A stretch of DNA of 64,000 nucleotides, taken from positions 26,782,760-26,846,759 of the forward strand of contig NC_134529.1 in assembly GCF_027942865.1 (NCBI RefSeq). The letters are read 5' to 3'. Made by a program: the position numbers and the translations under genes. Positions 42,999 through 55,124 of the stretch are shown piece after piece. The notes below the pieces were generated by a model. The model ran no database searches, had not been told where the DNA came from, and worked only from the letters and a program-made list of their open reading frames with translations. The DNA is from Odontesthes bonariensis (lineage: Eukaryota; Chordata; Actinopteri; Atheriniformes; Atherinopsidae). Every line of letters begins with the position of its first letter. The stretch's first letter is position 1.

Positions 42999-43194
42999 TG
43001 TTTGACAAGTACTCTGTGATGAAGAGAATTTGTTCTCAGAAGTCACGCAAGACTCCTTTCTCCATCATATTCATTTGTAACAGATTCCAAATATAAACTT
43101 TTGTACTCTTAACTGGAAAAGAACCACATTCAGTCTTGTGACTGCTTTCCTCTTCATCATAGTTATCTTATTTGTAATAGTTAAAGGTGCCATG

Positions 43195-44335
43195 GCATGA
43201 AAATAAATGGAGGCTTTTATATATTTTTATAGGCTTTAGTGGTCCCCTTATAGCCAAAGAGTTTTTTTCCCCAAAATTCTGCCTTGGTGCAGAATTACTA
43301 ACCTGACTCACGTCATCTGGCTGCGTTCACCAACTACACGCGGGGGCGTTCCCTTTCCTCACACAGCCATCTGAGGAGCCTGGGAGTCATATGTGTTTCG
43401 TCCGATTAGAAAATAATGAGAGCCAATCATTAATCGCTGGGTGGGACTTTGGATGAATGGGCGGCGTTATGGCCGCCCATTCATGCTCCAGAGGGCGGGA
43501 GTCAGGTAAGCTCTGAACTACGTCACGGGTTGAGTCATTGGGAGTGGCTGAAGTGGCGTGGACAGATTCTTCATCCAATCACATGCACGAGTTTTAGAAA
43601 AAATAGCCCCATTTGAAATCATGTCGGTTGTGGGCTCGTCCCAGATGGTATGCGAATACCAGAGGGCGGGAGTCAGGTAACAGAATTACAGCCAGTCCCA
43701 AAAATGAGCTTTCCTTAGGATCCTCAGAATGAGCTGTTTAGGGTCTGCAGCTTTAAATGCAAATTAGGAGGAGAAAGGCGGGGCAAAGATTGCTCTGATT
43801 TGCAAAGATGCACATAGCGCTAGTCATTTCAATCAGGGGAAAGGCAGATATCGTGCGCGCCATAACACCAACAGCAGGACGGCTATCAAAACAAATAAGT
43901 ACACAACACTCAAGTTACAGTAAATGAGGTGTCCACTTGCATACCTCATGCTATTTACCGTTACATTAGCGACAGTGACCGAGCTATTAGCTGCAGAGCT
44001 AACGACACAGACAGACTGACCGTTTTGACTCTGCAACCATGAATGAATTATCCTGATGAAATGCACTGAATTTGCGGATTCATTGTTCTTCTTCTGTGGG
44101 CGGGGAAAGGCAGTTTTGGCATAGCCATATATGGGCTCTGGGGGGAAATAACCTCGACGTCATATGAGGCAGCTTTCCCGTTTAGGCCATCTGCATGGTA
44201 AGGCGGAGAATAATTTCCATTGCATGGTTTAGGTCAATCGTCATTTTTAGCCACTGGGGGACCGCAGGCAGGCTAGAGGAACTCATATTAATGTTAAGTA
44301 ACCTTAAAAAGTGAAAATTTCATGCCATGGCTCCT
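43195..44335. mobile_element. TTAA-target element with GCCATGGCATGAAA ends
   Basis: TTAA at 43191-43194 and 44336-44339 bracket inverted ends AGGTGCCATGGCATGAAAA and TTTCATGCCATGGCTCCT. At 1141 bp it is long for a MITE, but no transposase domain is visible. A 22-bp word, CCAGAGGGCGGGAGTCAGGT+AA, occurs twice (about 43490 and 43661). Intergenic, 235 bp past the LBR poly-A site. Confidence 0.85.
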
Positions 44336-44339
44336 TTAA

Positions 44340-47300
44340 TAATAATGTATAAACTTGTTTCTCTTGTGCTATGTAAAAAAAAAAGACAATTTTAGATTCC
44401 CTCATCAAACACTTCCGCACAGAGAATGTATTCAAAACTATTGTTTTTGTATTTATCTTAGCTTTTACAGTTTTTTTAAAAAAATATAAACTTCTTTGTC
44501 TTGATTCCTCCCTATTAAGGAAGTAACAGTACCAAGACGTTTGTTCCCACCTTTAAAACCAGCCAAAAGAATATTGGAGAGGAGTTGCTCAGACAGCGGT
44601 GCTAAGCAGTGAAGATGGCAACAGGTGTACACGGGGGGCCAGAAGTAATCCACACAAGTCATGGGGTGGCAACCAAAAGTCACCCTAACTTCATATGACT
44701 TGATGAAAGGTAGACTGCAACCACTAAGAGGAGCAAGGAAAGAAATAGCACAGCTAATAGAACAAAATTTACAACAGCTGAGTGAGAGTGCAGAGGTGAA
44801 AAACAGACAGTGTGGATCTGAGGAGGGATGAAGCATCTGATGAGAGTTCAAGCATTGCCATGCATAGGATTGAGGCAGAGCAATGTGAAGATACTCGGAC
44901 AACAAGACCAAGATGGACACGCAAGTCCGACAAGCAAACAACTGACGATTACCTATTCACTGTCAACTGATGACCAAGGCAAGTGGATAGATTTAGAATG
45001 TGCTGTGATCATTTCTGGATATGGTCAGACAGAAGGACCAAACAAATGTCTAACAAAGCTGGAAGACAGTTCAGCAAGAGTGAAACTGGCATTAAGATGG
45101 CATCCGATGTAGAAGCAACAGAATATCCATCCGTTGTTTTCCGCTTATCCGAGATCGGGTCCTGAAGGAATGGGTTCAGGAGAGAAACTCAGACATCCTT
45201 TTCCCCAGTGACACCAGCTTCTCCTGGGGGATCCCAAGATGTTCCCTGGCCAGAAAGGATATACAATCTCTCCAGTGTGTTCTGGAGAGCAGTGTCCCTA
45301 TCAAGGTCCCGACTCATGTGCGAATACTAAACAGTTCCCCTGGGAAAGACAGTTCTTAGAACTGCGTTCTTAAAAACAAGGAAGGTATGTATATCTTTAT
45401 AGCATTATTTTTGACATTAACTTGTGTTTGGCCTAATGTGGCCTGATTTTGAATTGAATTAATGAGATTTGATTGGATTATTATTACCATGAATTGGACT
45501 CTAATTGGCTTGAATTTGACTGTAGGCCAAATAATGAAGTGCCGAGATTACATTTGTTGTGATTTGGCGCTATATATATAAAACTGAATTGAATTGAATC
45601 ACAAGTTTTACCAGAAACATAAGCAGTGAGTTAAATGTAGAATTTAACTTATTGATGGCTTTCATCACATCTGATTGATTAATCTCCCAAATCTTAAAGG
45701 AATTTATCTAGATACAAAACAGAAAGCACGAAGTTAGGGGTAGAAGCAGAGCAGCGAGGATGGAAAGTTAGGATATGTCCAGTGGAAGTAGGGTGTAGAG
45801 GATTTGTTGCAAAGTCTGCTGTCTCATTGTTGAGGGAGCTGGGTGTAAGTGGACAGAGTGTGAGGAAAACAGTGAAGGAAGTGTCAGATGAGGCAGTAAA
45901 GTCCAGTCAGTGGATTTGGATTAGAAGAAGCAATAGTAGCTGGGGGCCCAGCATGGGCAGCACTTAGGGTAAACAGACTCCTGGGAGATGCAAGGATAAA
46001 ATCCAGGATGAATTTAGGTGGAGGGTGTGGCCCGTGTGAGCCTTTTGAAACCAGACAGCCGTTTCAGGTGAGTTGGCCTGTATGGCCTCGTATTTGCTTG
46101 CATTTTTAGTGACTTTAGGACTGTTTAGGTGAGTTTGTCTGCTGAATCTGCTTGTTTGTCTTGTCCTGCCTCCATTTTATTTTTGTGGCACAAGTTTCTT
46201 GTGTTTACTTTGAACTAGTATATACAAAACACTTAAGATTTTGTTATACAGTATATATATTCACACATATACAGTATGTATATGAGTATACTAACATTTT
46301 GGATGCGTATTCAACATGTATCTTCATTATTTGAACTGTGGAGGGCAGCAAACACTGAAATCCTGGGGTGCTATGGTCAAGTGAAATGTTCTGGATTATA
46401 AATTCTACAGCAACTTTTCACAGTTGACAGATAAGCATGTCACACATGCACACACTAAACCATGTCAATGAAATCCCACACACACTCACACACAAACAAA
46501 ATTAATCTGGATATGGTCGATGGAAGATTGCTGTACTTGATGTAGAGCCAAATTCATGGTATTACATAAAGCTTTTTTCCTGCTTATCTGTCTTCATTAG
46601 AGGTTAATCTTTACACAAACCAACTGTTAGCCAGTTGTATAGTACAGACATAAAAAAAAAAAACATCAAACACACAGATTTTTTAAGAGTAGTAATGATA
46701 CAAACTCGTTATTACATACTTTGAATACTTGAAAAAATACTTTAGAATTTCCCCCATGGGGGATGACTGAAGTATTTTCTATTCTATTCTTCTTTGAGCA
46801 AGAGCTTATATTTGTATTTATAACAGATAAAGAGAGCAGGCAGAGCAACAGAGTTCAAACCTGAAGCACAAAATTGAGAACTTTAGTTTTATTTAGTCTT
46901 ATTTAGTGTATTTCTAAGTTTTGTGTGGAAAGGAAATGCCACTTCACTTTACCAAAAAAGAACATTTTCATGTCAAAAAGATGTATGTTCCGTAGGCCTA
47001 ATATTTCAGCTTTTCATGTGTCATCATCTTCTATCCAAAATGAAAACTTAAGTCGAAAGAAATTCCTTAAGCATTCAGTGTTTTTGCTTCTCTGCAGAAA
47101 TGATGAAAGAAGGTCAGTGTCTTTGCATGTCGGTATGGAGCTCTGGACTGATCCAGACTGAACGGTGGCTTATTTCAGCCCTGGCTTCCCAGATAGCTGG
47201 AATCCTACATTGCCTGCTGTATGCTCATCAGTGTGTGAATGAGTATGATAGACTATAATTTATCTGTGGAATAAATGGTACTGCCCGAATGTGAATGTGA

Positions 47301-48399
47301 GTTGATGACTGTGGCAAAAATAACAACGAAATTTAAGAACTTCTTTGTCAAAATATAAGAATGTAGAAGTAATTACAAAATTTGGACCCAACTCAAATTA
47401 GGACAATTCAATAAAGAATAAAACTTAGGTTAAATTTTGCTCAGTTATTTCCTACAAATTACAGTATAACGATGGATGGTATATACACATGGAGGACAGA
47501 CGGACAAAAAGAACTCCTGCTTACACTAGATAATAAAAAATTGTACATCTAGGAGTTAAATGTAGAGTGGTTAAGTGACTTTCTTCTCTGATGATCAGGT
47601 CATTTGTTGGAACTTGGTAGGAACAGAAGGAGGTATTATTGTAAAAAAAACAACATCAAGACAGAATGCTGACGTTGAGCAAAATCACTTTTCTTCAGTT
47701 TTCTTTGTTCTTCTGCTCCACCATATAATTCATTTCTTCACAACCAGATCGTGTTAAGCCATCTGGGTAATGTTTTAGGATGGTGGATGTGTCTCAACTT
47801 GAAAGCTTTATAACACAATTCAACCATCAAAAGCGGCAACTAGGTTCAACTGGGGTATTCCATCTAATTTTCAAGTTTGCTGCAATTTCTCATCCATATT
47901 TCTGTATTTTCCTTTATAGAGATATACATAATATTATAGAATATGAAATACTTTATTCATCCCCAATGGAGGAAATTAGGAAATTCAAATTGTCATGTTG
48001 TTCAAATTAGATCAAATAGATAAATAAATAAACAAATAAATGTGAGAAGAACCTGTTAACAGTCACAGTTAAAAAGCCTTATGGCTGTGGGGACAGAGGA
48101 CCTGGTGAACTTCTCAGTCCTGCAGCGCGGCGAGATGAGCCTCTTACTCTTACTCTTCGTATCACTGCCTGCTGTGTAGACCGTGCAGACCGAAGTGCAG
48201 AGCGAGCAGTCCCCTGCTTCCGAGCAGCAAACACCGTAACAGGCGCGGCTGTCGGCAGGTGGCAGCACACAGTGATATGAAGGTAGAGGGAAAATAGCGC
48301 CAAGAGATTGTGAGGTCTGACTTTTTCTGGATGAACGATTTTGGGATGCAAATGTTTTACTCTTTTGAACGCATATTGTTTTGAGAAGCAAAACGCTTT
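44340..48399. other. Intergenic region, no gene recognised
   Basis: Small repeat pieces only. 45120-45300 is part of a common fish LINE-associated repeat (ggatcccaagatgttccctggcc). 45436-45600 is an inverted L2-type 3' tail (tggcgctatatatataaaactgaattgaattgaat), plus orientation. 46740-46790 (plus) and 47940-47985 (minus) are Rex-type 3' tails (atttcccccatgggggatgac; ttattcatccccaatggagg). 45300-45375 shares the words GACTCATGTGCGAAT and GTTCTTAGAACTGCGTTC with 38660-38765 and is the same repeat. The open frame 44941-44465 (-) has no recognisable domain. Confidence 0.4.
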
Positions 48400-48536
48400 A
48401 TTTTTGTGGCCCCAGCCAACTACCTTTGGCTGGAACTCGGCTCACAGGACGCAGCGGGGGTAAGTCAAATTTGATAAATGATATTGCTAATATGGGATGT
48501 CATACAGCTTCATGTCAAAAGAGGCGAACTATCCCT
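48400..48536. mobile_element. TTAA-target MITE, right end only
   Basis: The stretch ends AGGCGAACTATCCCT immediately before TTAA (48537-48540). The inverse, AGGGATAGTTCG, with an adjacent GACATGAAGCTGTATGAC block, is a widespread fish MITE terminus. It joins L2 sequence exactly at the TTAA of the L2 copy; the uninterrupted L2 at 63113-63125 has ATTAATGGG at this point. The left end is not identified. Confidence 0.55.
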
Positions 48537-48734
48537 TTAAGGGGAAAACCTCCTTGAACAGTCTGGTTGGGATTGGGTCTAAAATACAAGTTGATGGTTT
48601 AGAAGAGACTAATGAAGGCTAGCCGCAAATTCAACATGGCAGACTCACCAGGTGTGGCCAATTGCTCATCAACCGTCCAGATCCAGATATAAGGCTCTCC
48701 TTCCTGGGCTCTCCCTGTTCGCCAGCCAAGCTGC

Positions 48735-50275
48735 ATGCATTCGCTTCTCGCTCGTTGGTCGCACTCCGCAGACTTTATGATGTCCGATTCTGATTCTGAC
48801 GCCTCTCAGGGGCCTCCGATCCGCCATTCTTCCGTTGCCAATCCTTCTTCCCTCGCTCCCTTCCGTCGGAGCGCCCAGCTCGCCCCTCACTCTGCTGCCT
48901 GCTCCCCGTCATCTGTTCTCCGGTCCAGGGGCATCCGCCCAGCCACCGGCCTCGGCTCCGATCAGCTCGCTTCTCTCGCAGAGCTTCTCCAATCCGGTGG
49001 TTCATCGCCTCCTTCCCCACCCACCGCTGGTAAAATATCCAGGAAACGATCCCCGCCTCCGGCTAAGCGGCGCCGGGGCCGTCCCCGCTCCTCCGGTACC
49101 TCCGCTCCGGCTTCGGGGCCCACCTCAGCCGCGAGCCGCCCGGATGATCCCGCCCCGGTTGGTTCCCCGCTGGCCTCGACTTCTGCCCCCCCCCCCCTCC
49201 TTGCTTCCCGACCTGTCTTCGGCTCTGCCTCCCCTGGACGCCCAGCTGTTCACGGCAGCTCTCATCTCCTCCATGGATATTCTTCATCGATCTATCTCCG
49301 CTCTATCCACCCACCGGTGGTTCAGCCGAACCAGCCAGCTTCTCAGCTCTTCCCGGGAGCGTTTTCCCTCGCCGACGCCCGCCCCGGCCCATCGCAGGGT
49401 AAGATGTGGTGCTATGTCTCCTTTGTTTTAATCTGTCTCGCTGCAGCACGCTTCCCCTAACCCCTTTCTTTTCCCGGTCTCACGCTTGCTTCTCTCTTCT
49501 AGGCCAGCCGTATGTGCCCGCTCACGCCCATGTCTCGCCTCGTCTTCGCTCCAAGATCCTGCAGGGGCAGTACATGGTCTCCCTGTTGCTCCCCTCTCCT
49601 GTGGTCGACCGGCAGGTCGCTTCCTCTTCTGATTTCACGGCCGTGTTCCGCTCGGCCGATCCCCGCCTGTCCAGGGATCTTTTCATCGGCGAGTTTGTAG
49701 CTGCATTCGGGGTCTACAGGGACGTTATTTGCTCTGTTTATCCCGAGCGCCGAGTCGAGCTGGACTCTTATCTCGCTCTGATTGCCGATCTCAACCTAAA
49801 ATACGGCCGGTCCCTATTTTACCATTACCACAAGGCGTTCTCCTCTAAAGCCGCCTCTGTTCTGTCACAGTCGGGTGTGCGCCTGGACTGGTCCGTCCTG
49901 GACACCGAGCTCCTGGTTATGTTGACTCACGCAACCCCATGCTTCTACTGCTCGGCCGTCGGCCATCGTAGCGCACTCTGTCCCTCCATTCCGTTAAGCC
50001 GGCCCCCTCCGCTCCTCCAGCCGGCTCACCGTACAGTTAACAGCCCGCCCACAGATCGCTATGGCCGGAAGGTGGAGGTATTTAACGACACGCCCATCTG
50101 CAATAACTTTAACTGGAGCGTTTGTTCCTTCCCTAATTGCTCCTTTCTTCATGTGTGCAGCTTCTGCAAGGACGCGCACCCAAGGTTCATCTGCCCTCGC
50201 CGGTTAGCCCCCCCAAGGCCCTTCGCGGGTCCAAACGTTGATCTCTCGTTCTCTGTCCACCCCCATCGTAGTTTC
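48735..50275 (+). pseudogene. DIRS-like gag region with CCHC knuckle, frameshifted
   Basis: The first frame (48735-49457) is Ser/Pro-rich, with a basic patch AKRRRGRPRSS that looks like a nuclear-localisation signal. A run of C at about 49189 may have shifted the frame, since DAQLFTAALISSMDILHRS in the next frame is more gag-like. At 49398-49503 a GT-AG segment (CAGG|gtaaga to tctag|GCC) looks like a small intron. The second frame continues with YVPAHAHVSPRLRSKILQG and a perfect CX2CX4HX4C knuckle, CFYCSAVGHRSALC (49940-49981). It then has a Cys/His-rich block CNNFNWSVCSFPNC, followed by CSFCKDAHPRFICP. Confidence 0.6.
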
Positions 50276-50779
50276 TGAGCTAGCCTCGTTGCTTCAGACC
50301 CACCCTGATAGATCTTTTGTCAATTTCCTCCTCACTGGTCTTTCCCAAGGATTTTTATCGGTGTTTCCCGCCCTCTCTCCACCTCCCTAGTGTGCCCTAA
50401 CCTGCGTTCAGCGCTTGGGAAACCAGAAGTTGTGACCCAGCTCCTCCTTAAAGAGGTGTCTAAAGGCTTCTTGATCGGCCCCTTTGCGTCCCCCCCCCTT
50501 TTCCCTCTTTCGAGTTAGTCCCCTAGGCGTGGCCACTCGGAAGTTTTCCGGTAAAAAGCGCCTAATCCTTGATCTTTCCGCCCCTCATTCCGGCCCTCAT
50601 CCTAGTATTAACTCCCTTATATCAAAACCCCCCTTTTCTCCTCCTACATCTGTCCAGACCTTCAATCCGTGCTCGCTGCTCAGCGCTCGCTCAGTTTCTA
50701 GATAAGCTCTCGCATCACTAACTGGTGGTGGAGTCTTTCGGCTCTAACTGTCGCTTCTCTCTCTCTCTGGCAGCATTAT

Positions 50780-51257
50780 CTCTTTGGCAGCCCAAGGGGG
50801 CTTTCTATCTCTATGGCAACCCAAGCGGGCTCACTCTCCCCTTTCTCTCACTTCCCTTGCAGCCCAGGCGGGCTCACTCTCCCTTTCTCTCTCTCCTCTG
50901 GCAGCCCAAGCGGGCTCACTCTCCCTTTCTCTCTCTCCTCTGGCAGCCCAGGCGGGCTCACTCCCCTGCAGCCCAGGCGGGCTCACTTCCCCTGCAGCCC
51001 AAGCGGGCTCTCTCTCCCTGCAACCCAGGCGGGCTCACTTCCCCTGCAACCCAGGCGGGCTCACTTCCCCTGCAACCCAGGCGGGCTCACTTCCCCTGCA
51101 GCCTAGGTGGGCTCACTCCCCTGCAGCCCAGGCGGGCTCACTTCCCCTGCAGCCCAAGCGGGCTCACTTCCCCTGCAGCCCAGGCGGGCTCACTTCCCCT
51201 GCAGCCTAGGGGGGCTCACTTCCCCTGCAGCCCAGGTGGGCTCACTCCCCCTTTCTC
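50780..51257 (+). repeat. Minisatellite, about 27-bp unit (CCCAGGCGGGCTCACTTCCC..)
   Basis: Units of the form CCCAGGCGGGCTCACTTCCC followed by CTGCAGC repeat head to tail. The first few units are longer, with a TTTCTCTCTCTCCTCTGGCAG insert. Variants exchange AGG/AAG and CGGG/TGGG. It replaces the central coding part of the DIRS-like element. The long frames across it are artefacts of the repeat. Confidence 0.85.
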
Positions 51258-52437
51258 TCTCTTTTTCTCTTTCTCTCTAAAAATGATATTTCAGACTGGA
51301 AAGCCTGTCGTGAGGGTTTCTTTTTTGGGGGGGCAACCTTTCTCACAGGCTCCTTCCTCACCTTCCAGCCAGTCCCTCGCCAGCTCGGCCCCTATGCCGG
51401 ACTTTCAAGCTCACAGCGGTTCAGCTTGCATGTCCTCCGCCGGGGCCCGAGCGCCAAAGAAATCTTGTCAATAAAACCTTTCAATTGTCTCCTTCTCTCT
51501 CCGTGTGAGTCTCTCCAGGTTGAATTGCTGTTGTTAGTTCAGCGAGATCAACTGGACAGAAGCCGTCTAAATATAAATCAGGTTCTGAAGATACTTCTAA
51601 AGCTGCTGTACTTGATGATACATCACTGATAATAGTGGGAAGGACTCCATCAATCTGATAGAAATAATTGTATTGGTGAAGAAGCTCATGAAATCATCAC
51701 TATTGAGAGTTAAAGGGATACCTGGTTCAAAAGAGCTCAGACTCTTTGTCAGACTGGCTACAGTGCTGAAAAGAAATCTGGGATTGTTCTTATTCTCTTC
51801 TGTCAATTAGATTCAATTTCAATTCAATTCAGTTTATTTATGTAGCACCAAATTACAACAAATGTCACCTCAAGGCACTTAAATAATATGGTCCAATTCA
51901 AGCCAATTGGAGTTCAATTCATTGGAATCATAATGAATGAAATCCAATTAATTAATTTGAAAATGATGAATAGTAAGCAGTTCTAGCTTTATAAAAGGGC
52001 TTTCTTATATGTTATTAGACTATCTTTCCAGACTATTTGATTCTCTAAATGTTGGGCTGTCAACAAGACAATCAAGTTCTGTGGGGAGCAAAATGTAGGT
52101 AGCCGTCCTCTGTTGTTGCACATGGCAGTGTAGAAAATGATAACGGAATTAATTTATTAAATTTGGTTCCATAATTCTCTGATAGACACCTACTATACAT
52201 ACATTTCTTCTAATGCAAACTCAAAAGTATTAAAAAATGGTCAGATAAGACAGGGTTATGAGGGATCACTGTTAACTGTTCACTCTCAATGCCATAAGTC
52301 AGCACAAGATCAAGGGTGTGATTAAGGCAGTGAGTCGGTCTGTGAACACTCTGAGAAAATCCAATAGAGTCTAATATAGAATCAAAGTTAATATTTAGGC
52401 TGTCATTTTCAACATCTACATGAATATTAGGGGTGGG

Positions 52438-52737
52438 TATTGGCAAAGAAGTCACGATTCGATTCGAATCACGATTCACATGCCACGATGCGATTCTATC
52501 ACGATGCATCACGATACGTGAATTATTGCGATGCATCGCGATGCATTGCGATATTTTCACTGAACATACTTTTAAAAAAAAAATACAGCCATTACCAGTG
52601 GCTGACTGGCTGTGTATGGTCTGGATAGTGTCTTCAATTGATACATAACTCAAAGCAAATTGATGCAGTAGATCGCGAAAATTAGAATCGCGATGCATCG
52701 TCATGACGATTATTTTGCACACCCCTAATGAATATTA
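52438..52737. mobile_element. 300-bp hAT MITE with exact TSD and empty-site proof
   Basis: Ends TAGGGGTGGGTATTGG and TTGCACACCCCTA; perfect 8-bp duplication ATGAATAT at 52430-52437 and 52738-52745. The related L2 copy has the uninterrupted site ATGAATAT once at 63571-63578 in matching context. The interior is full of GATTCG and CGATGCATCG palindromic words. No coding. Confidence 0.95.
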
Positions 52738-52914
52738 AAGTCATCCACTACAATGACTTTATCTGTACTCAGCACTAAGTGAGATAAAAAAAAATCGGAA
52801 ATTTCAGACCCAAAATCAAAATAAGGGCCAGGGGTAGCAGCAGGTGGAAAGCAGTGTGTAAGTCTGTAACCCTACAACTCTAAACTCTGGGTTGTCATGT
52901 TTTTGACACATATA

Positions 52915-53190
52915 TGTATGTGTGTGTGCATATGGTAAGTGGACTGTACTTGTATAGCTTTTCTAGTCTAGTTGACCACTCAAAGTGCTTTAACACTACA
53001 TGCCACATTCACCCACTCACTCACACACCACAGCACGTTTTAGTCAGTGCTTTCTTCAATGCATTCATTCACATTCATTTATCAATAGACACATTGCTAG
53101 GCAACATGGGGTTCAGTATCTTGCCTACAAACCACTGACCTTCTGATAAGCGACTGCTCTTCCTCCTGAGCTGCAGCCACCCCGTATACA
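52915..53190 (+). repeat. Common fish interspersed repeat (LINE 3'-type)
   Basis: Contains GTGGACTGTACTTGTATAGC, TGACCACTCAAAGTGCTTTA and CACTCACTCACACACCACAG, followed by ACTCTTCCTCCTGAGCTGCAGCC. I recognise it as a frequent interspersed repeat of percomorph genomes; its exact family is not certain. Confidence 0.5.
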
Positions 53191-54674
53191 TGCATGTGTA
53201 ACTAAGACTAGCAACAGACTGCACAGAATCGTCACTTCGTCTCAAACTCCTGTGTTGAGCATAAGTGAAGTGCAAATGAAAGAAAAACTCCTCTTTAACA
53301 GGAAGATACACGTAGCACAACCAGATGCAGGAAGGCTGGAAAGGAAACACATAGAAAGTTTTTTATGTGCTTCATAAAAGAAGAATTTTACATTTTATTC
53401 TGGATTTCTACCCCCTAATGAGCCCCAACACTGGCAAACTGGAACAGGAACTGAATTAAAGCAGAATAACCCCACGTTTAAGACAGAGGCACCATCTCTG
53501 ATCCTGCAAAAAAGCCAGAAATACCAGCATTACAACAAATCCAAAAACAACTTTCAGTCTATAACATGGCAAATGCACATTTTTAAATATATTTAAAAAA
53601 TACACATTTATTTGACCAGGTATTGGTCTTTTCTTTGAGCTGTTCTCTTGGTTACTTTGTCCAACACAAGTGCTTTTTAGAAATCCAGAGACATTTATTA
53701 ATTATTATTATTATCTTGTTTTTTCAGATTAAAATGTTTTAGAAATTAACTCTCTTTAAATCCTATGATTCTGTGTTGGTATGATGTCTACAAAATGTTC
53801 ATGAAGTAAAATTTAAGTGTATTGCTGCTTCGCTTGGAGAGACGTTTGCTTGACGTTTCATATTGAAAGACAAATTAGAAAATGAGATGGACAGTAATGA
53901 TGGTATGCAACTTATTCCTATTCTCTTTCATCTCTAAGTATCTTCAGCACCATCCATTTGTAATGAAACACCCATGAGACGGAAAGCATACAGAGAATTA
54001 TTTTTTTTTTCAGAGGACTGAATAAGAATGAATTAAACATGATTTCAAGTTACAAAACTGAACCTGGGATCTAGGTTTGATACCTTGATCTTACAAAATT
54101 GAAATCAGTTACTTAGATTTTGATTACTGGGTACTTGTATGCTCTGCCTGAATTTATGATCAGGTCTGTTTTGCCATACAAAAATTGACTTCTGAATTTT
54201 TTCAAATGGTGGGATTTAGATCACATTATTTTTATTTAGCTTATTTCCAGTTTTCATGATGTGAGAGAACTATCATACATACCTAAAATCTCTCAAAGAG
54301 GTTCACTTGAGTTGAGATATGATGGTCTTCACATATGAATTATACCATTCTCAAACACAGAAAGGATAGTTACTTTTTTTGTATAAATGTGTATGCGGAA
54401 TCACAAAAAAACAAAACAATTTAATTGTCAATCTAAATTAGCTATTCTTCCATCAAGATAGAAATATTTCTTTGTATAGGCAGCATGGTGGGGTGGGGGG
54501 AAGCAAATAAGAAAAAAATATGTATGTTGAATAACTTTGATCAATGCTCATTCTCTCAAATAAAAAAATGTTTAAAAAAAAGGTAGAAATGTTTCATCAC
54601 AAAACAAGATTGATAGAACTATGATTCTCAATTACTATTCCTATATACATATTTAGAGCAAAAAGTCATGCCTT
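53191..54674. other. Intergenic, nothing recognised
   Basis: AT-rich sequence without coding signal, paired termini or clear repeats. Confidence 0.4.
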
Positions 54675-54835
54675 GTTTAAGCATTTGGCAGACCCTATTA
54701 TCCAAAGCGACTTACATGTAGGCAAATAGGGTAAAGGTGTCTTGCATAAGGACCGGTACTACCTTTCATGCAGGGGATTCAAACCCAGGTCACCTACATG
54801 AAAGGTGGCGATCTTACCACTACACTATCCAGTCT
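54675..54835 (-). mobile_element. tRNA-derived SINE with conserved fish tail
   Basis: On the minus strand: an A-box-like TAGTGTAGTGGTAAGA near 54828-54812, a B-box-like GGTTTGAATCCC near 54786-54775, and a 3' part GTAAGTCGCTTTGGATAATA followed by GGGTCTGCCAAATGC. The tail matches those at 3050-3090 and 28990-29055. About 160 bp, essentially full length. Confidence 0.75.
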
Positions 54836-55124
54836 TTGTGACTGTATCGCAACATCTGAATACGTGAAAACATTTGAATGCCTTCAAAGGTGTAAATGTG
54901 TTTAGGTAAAATGAACTAAAATATGTGAATGTGTATGAAAAATCGCAAGTGTATCAACATGGTAATATGCAGCAAGATACGCTGTCAGGAAGTACCCAAT
55001 GACATGCCAAGTTGTCTAAAAGTGCGGCTGTGCTCGAATGGTCCACTCGTTCAATAAACAGTGCACTAAACAGTGAGCCAGCCATTTTTGCTAGCTACTT
55101 CTTTCACTTTTTAAAAAACTTTCA

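Larger units (their letters stand above)
48612..51523 (+). mobile_element. DIRS-like retroelement, internally deleted, inside L2
   Basis: It interrupts L2 between GAAGAGACTA and TTGCTG with no evident target duplication, as expected for tyrosine-recombinase retroelements. It carries a gag-like region (48735-50275) and then the start of a DIRS-type RT frame. That frame has ELASLLQTHPDRSFVNFLLTG near 50280-50345 and, across frameshifts, FRVSPLGVATRKFSGKKRLI and LDLSAPH near 50500-50590. RT catalytic core, RNase H and recombinase are missing; a 27-bp minisatellite follows. The right end has AATAAAACC. DIRS assignment rests on the gag/RT motif style and lack of TSD. Confidence 0.6.
48537..52810 (-). 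mobile_element. L2-type LINE copy, mosaic, broken by later insertions
   Basis: 48541-48611 matches the long L2 copy at 63124-63190 nearly base for base. The match resumes at 51524 (matching 63191 onward, GTTAGTTCAG.GAGATCAACTGG) and again at 52230-52437 and 52746-52775 (matching 63395-63590). Between these are a DIRS-like element (48612-51523), further L2 pieces and an L2 tail at 51820-51990, and a hAT MITE (52438-52737). No intact frame remains. Confidence 0.75.

Noticed and set aside
44465..44941. 158-codon frame on the minus strand, Cys/Ser/Leu-rich
   Set aside because: No recognised domain, no supporting splice or promoter signals, and composition is like the intergenic surroundings.
50725..51474. 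249-codon Pro/Gly/Leu-rich open frame
   Set aside because: It is the 27-bp minisatellite read through; repeats of PRRAHFPCS are an artefact of the unit.
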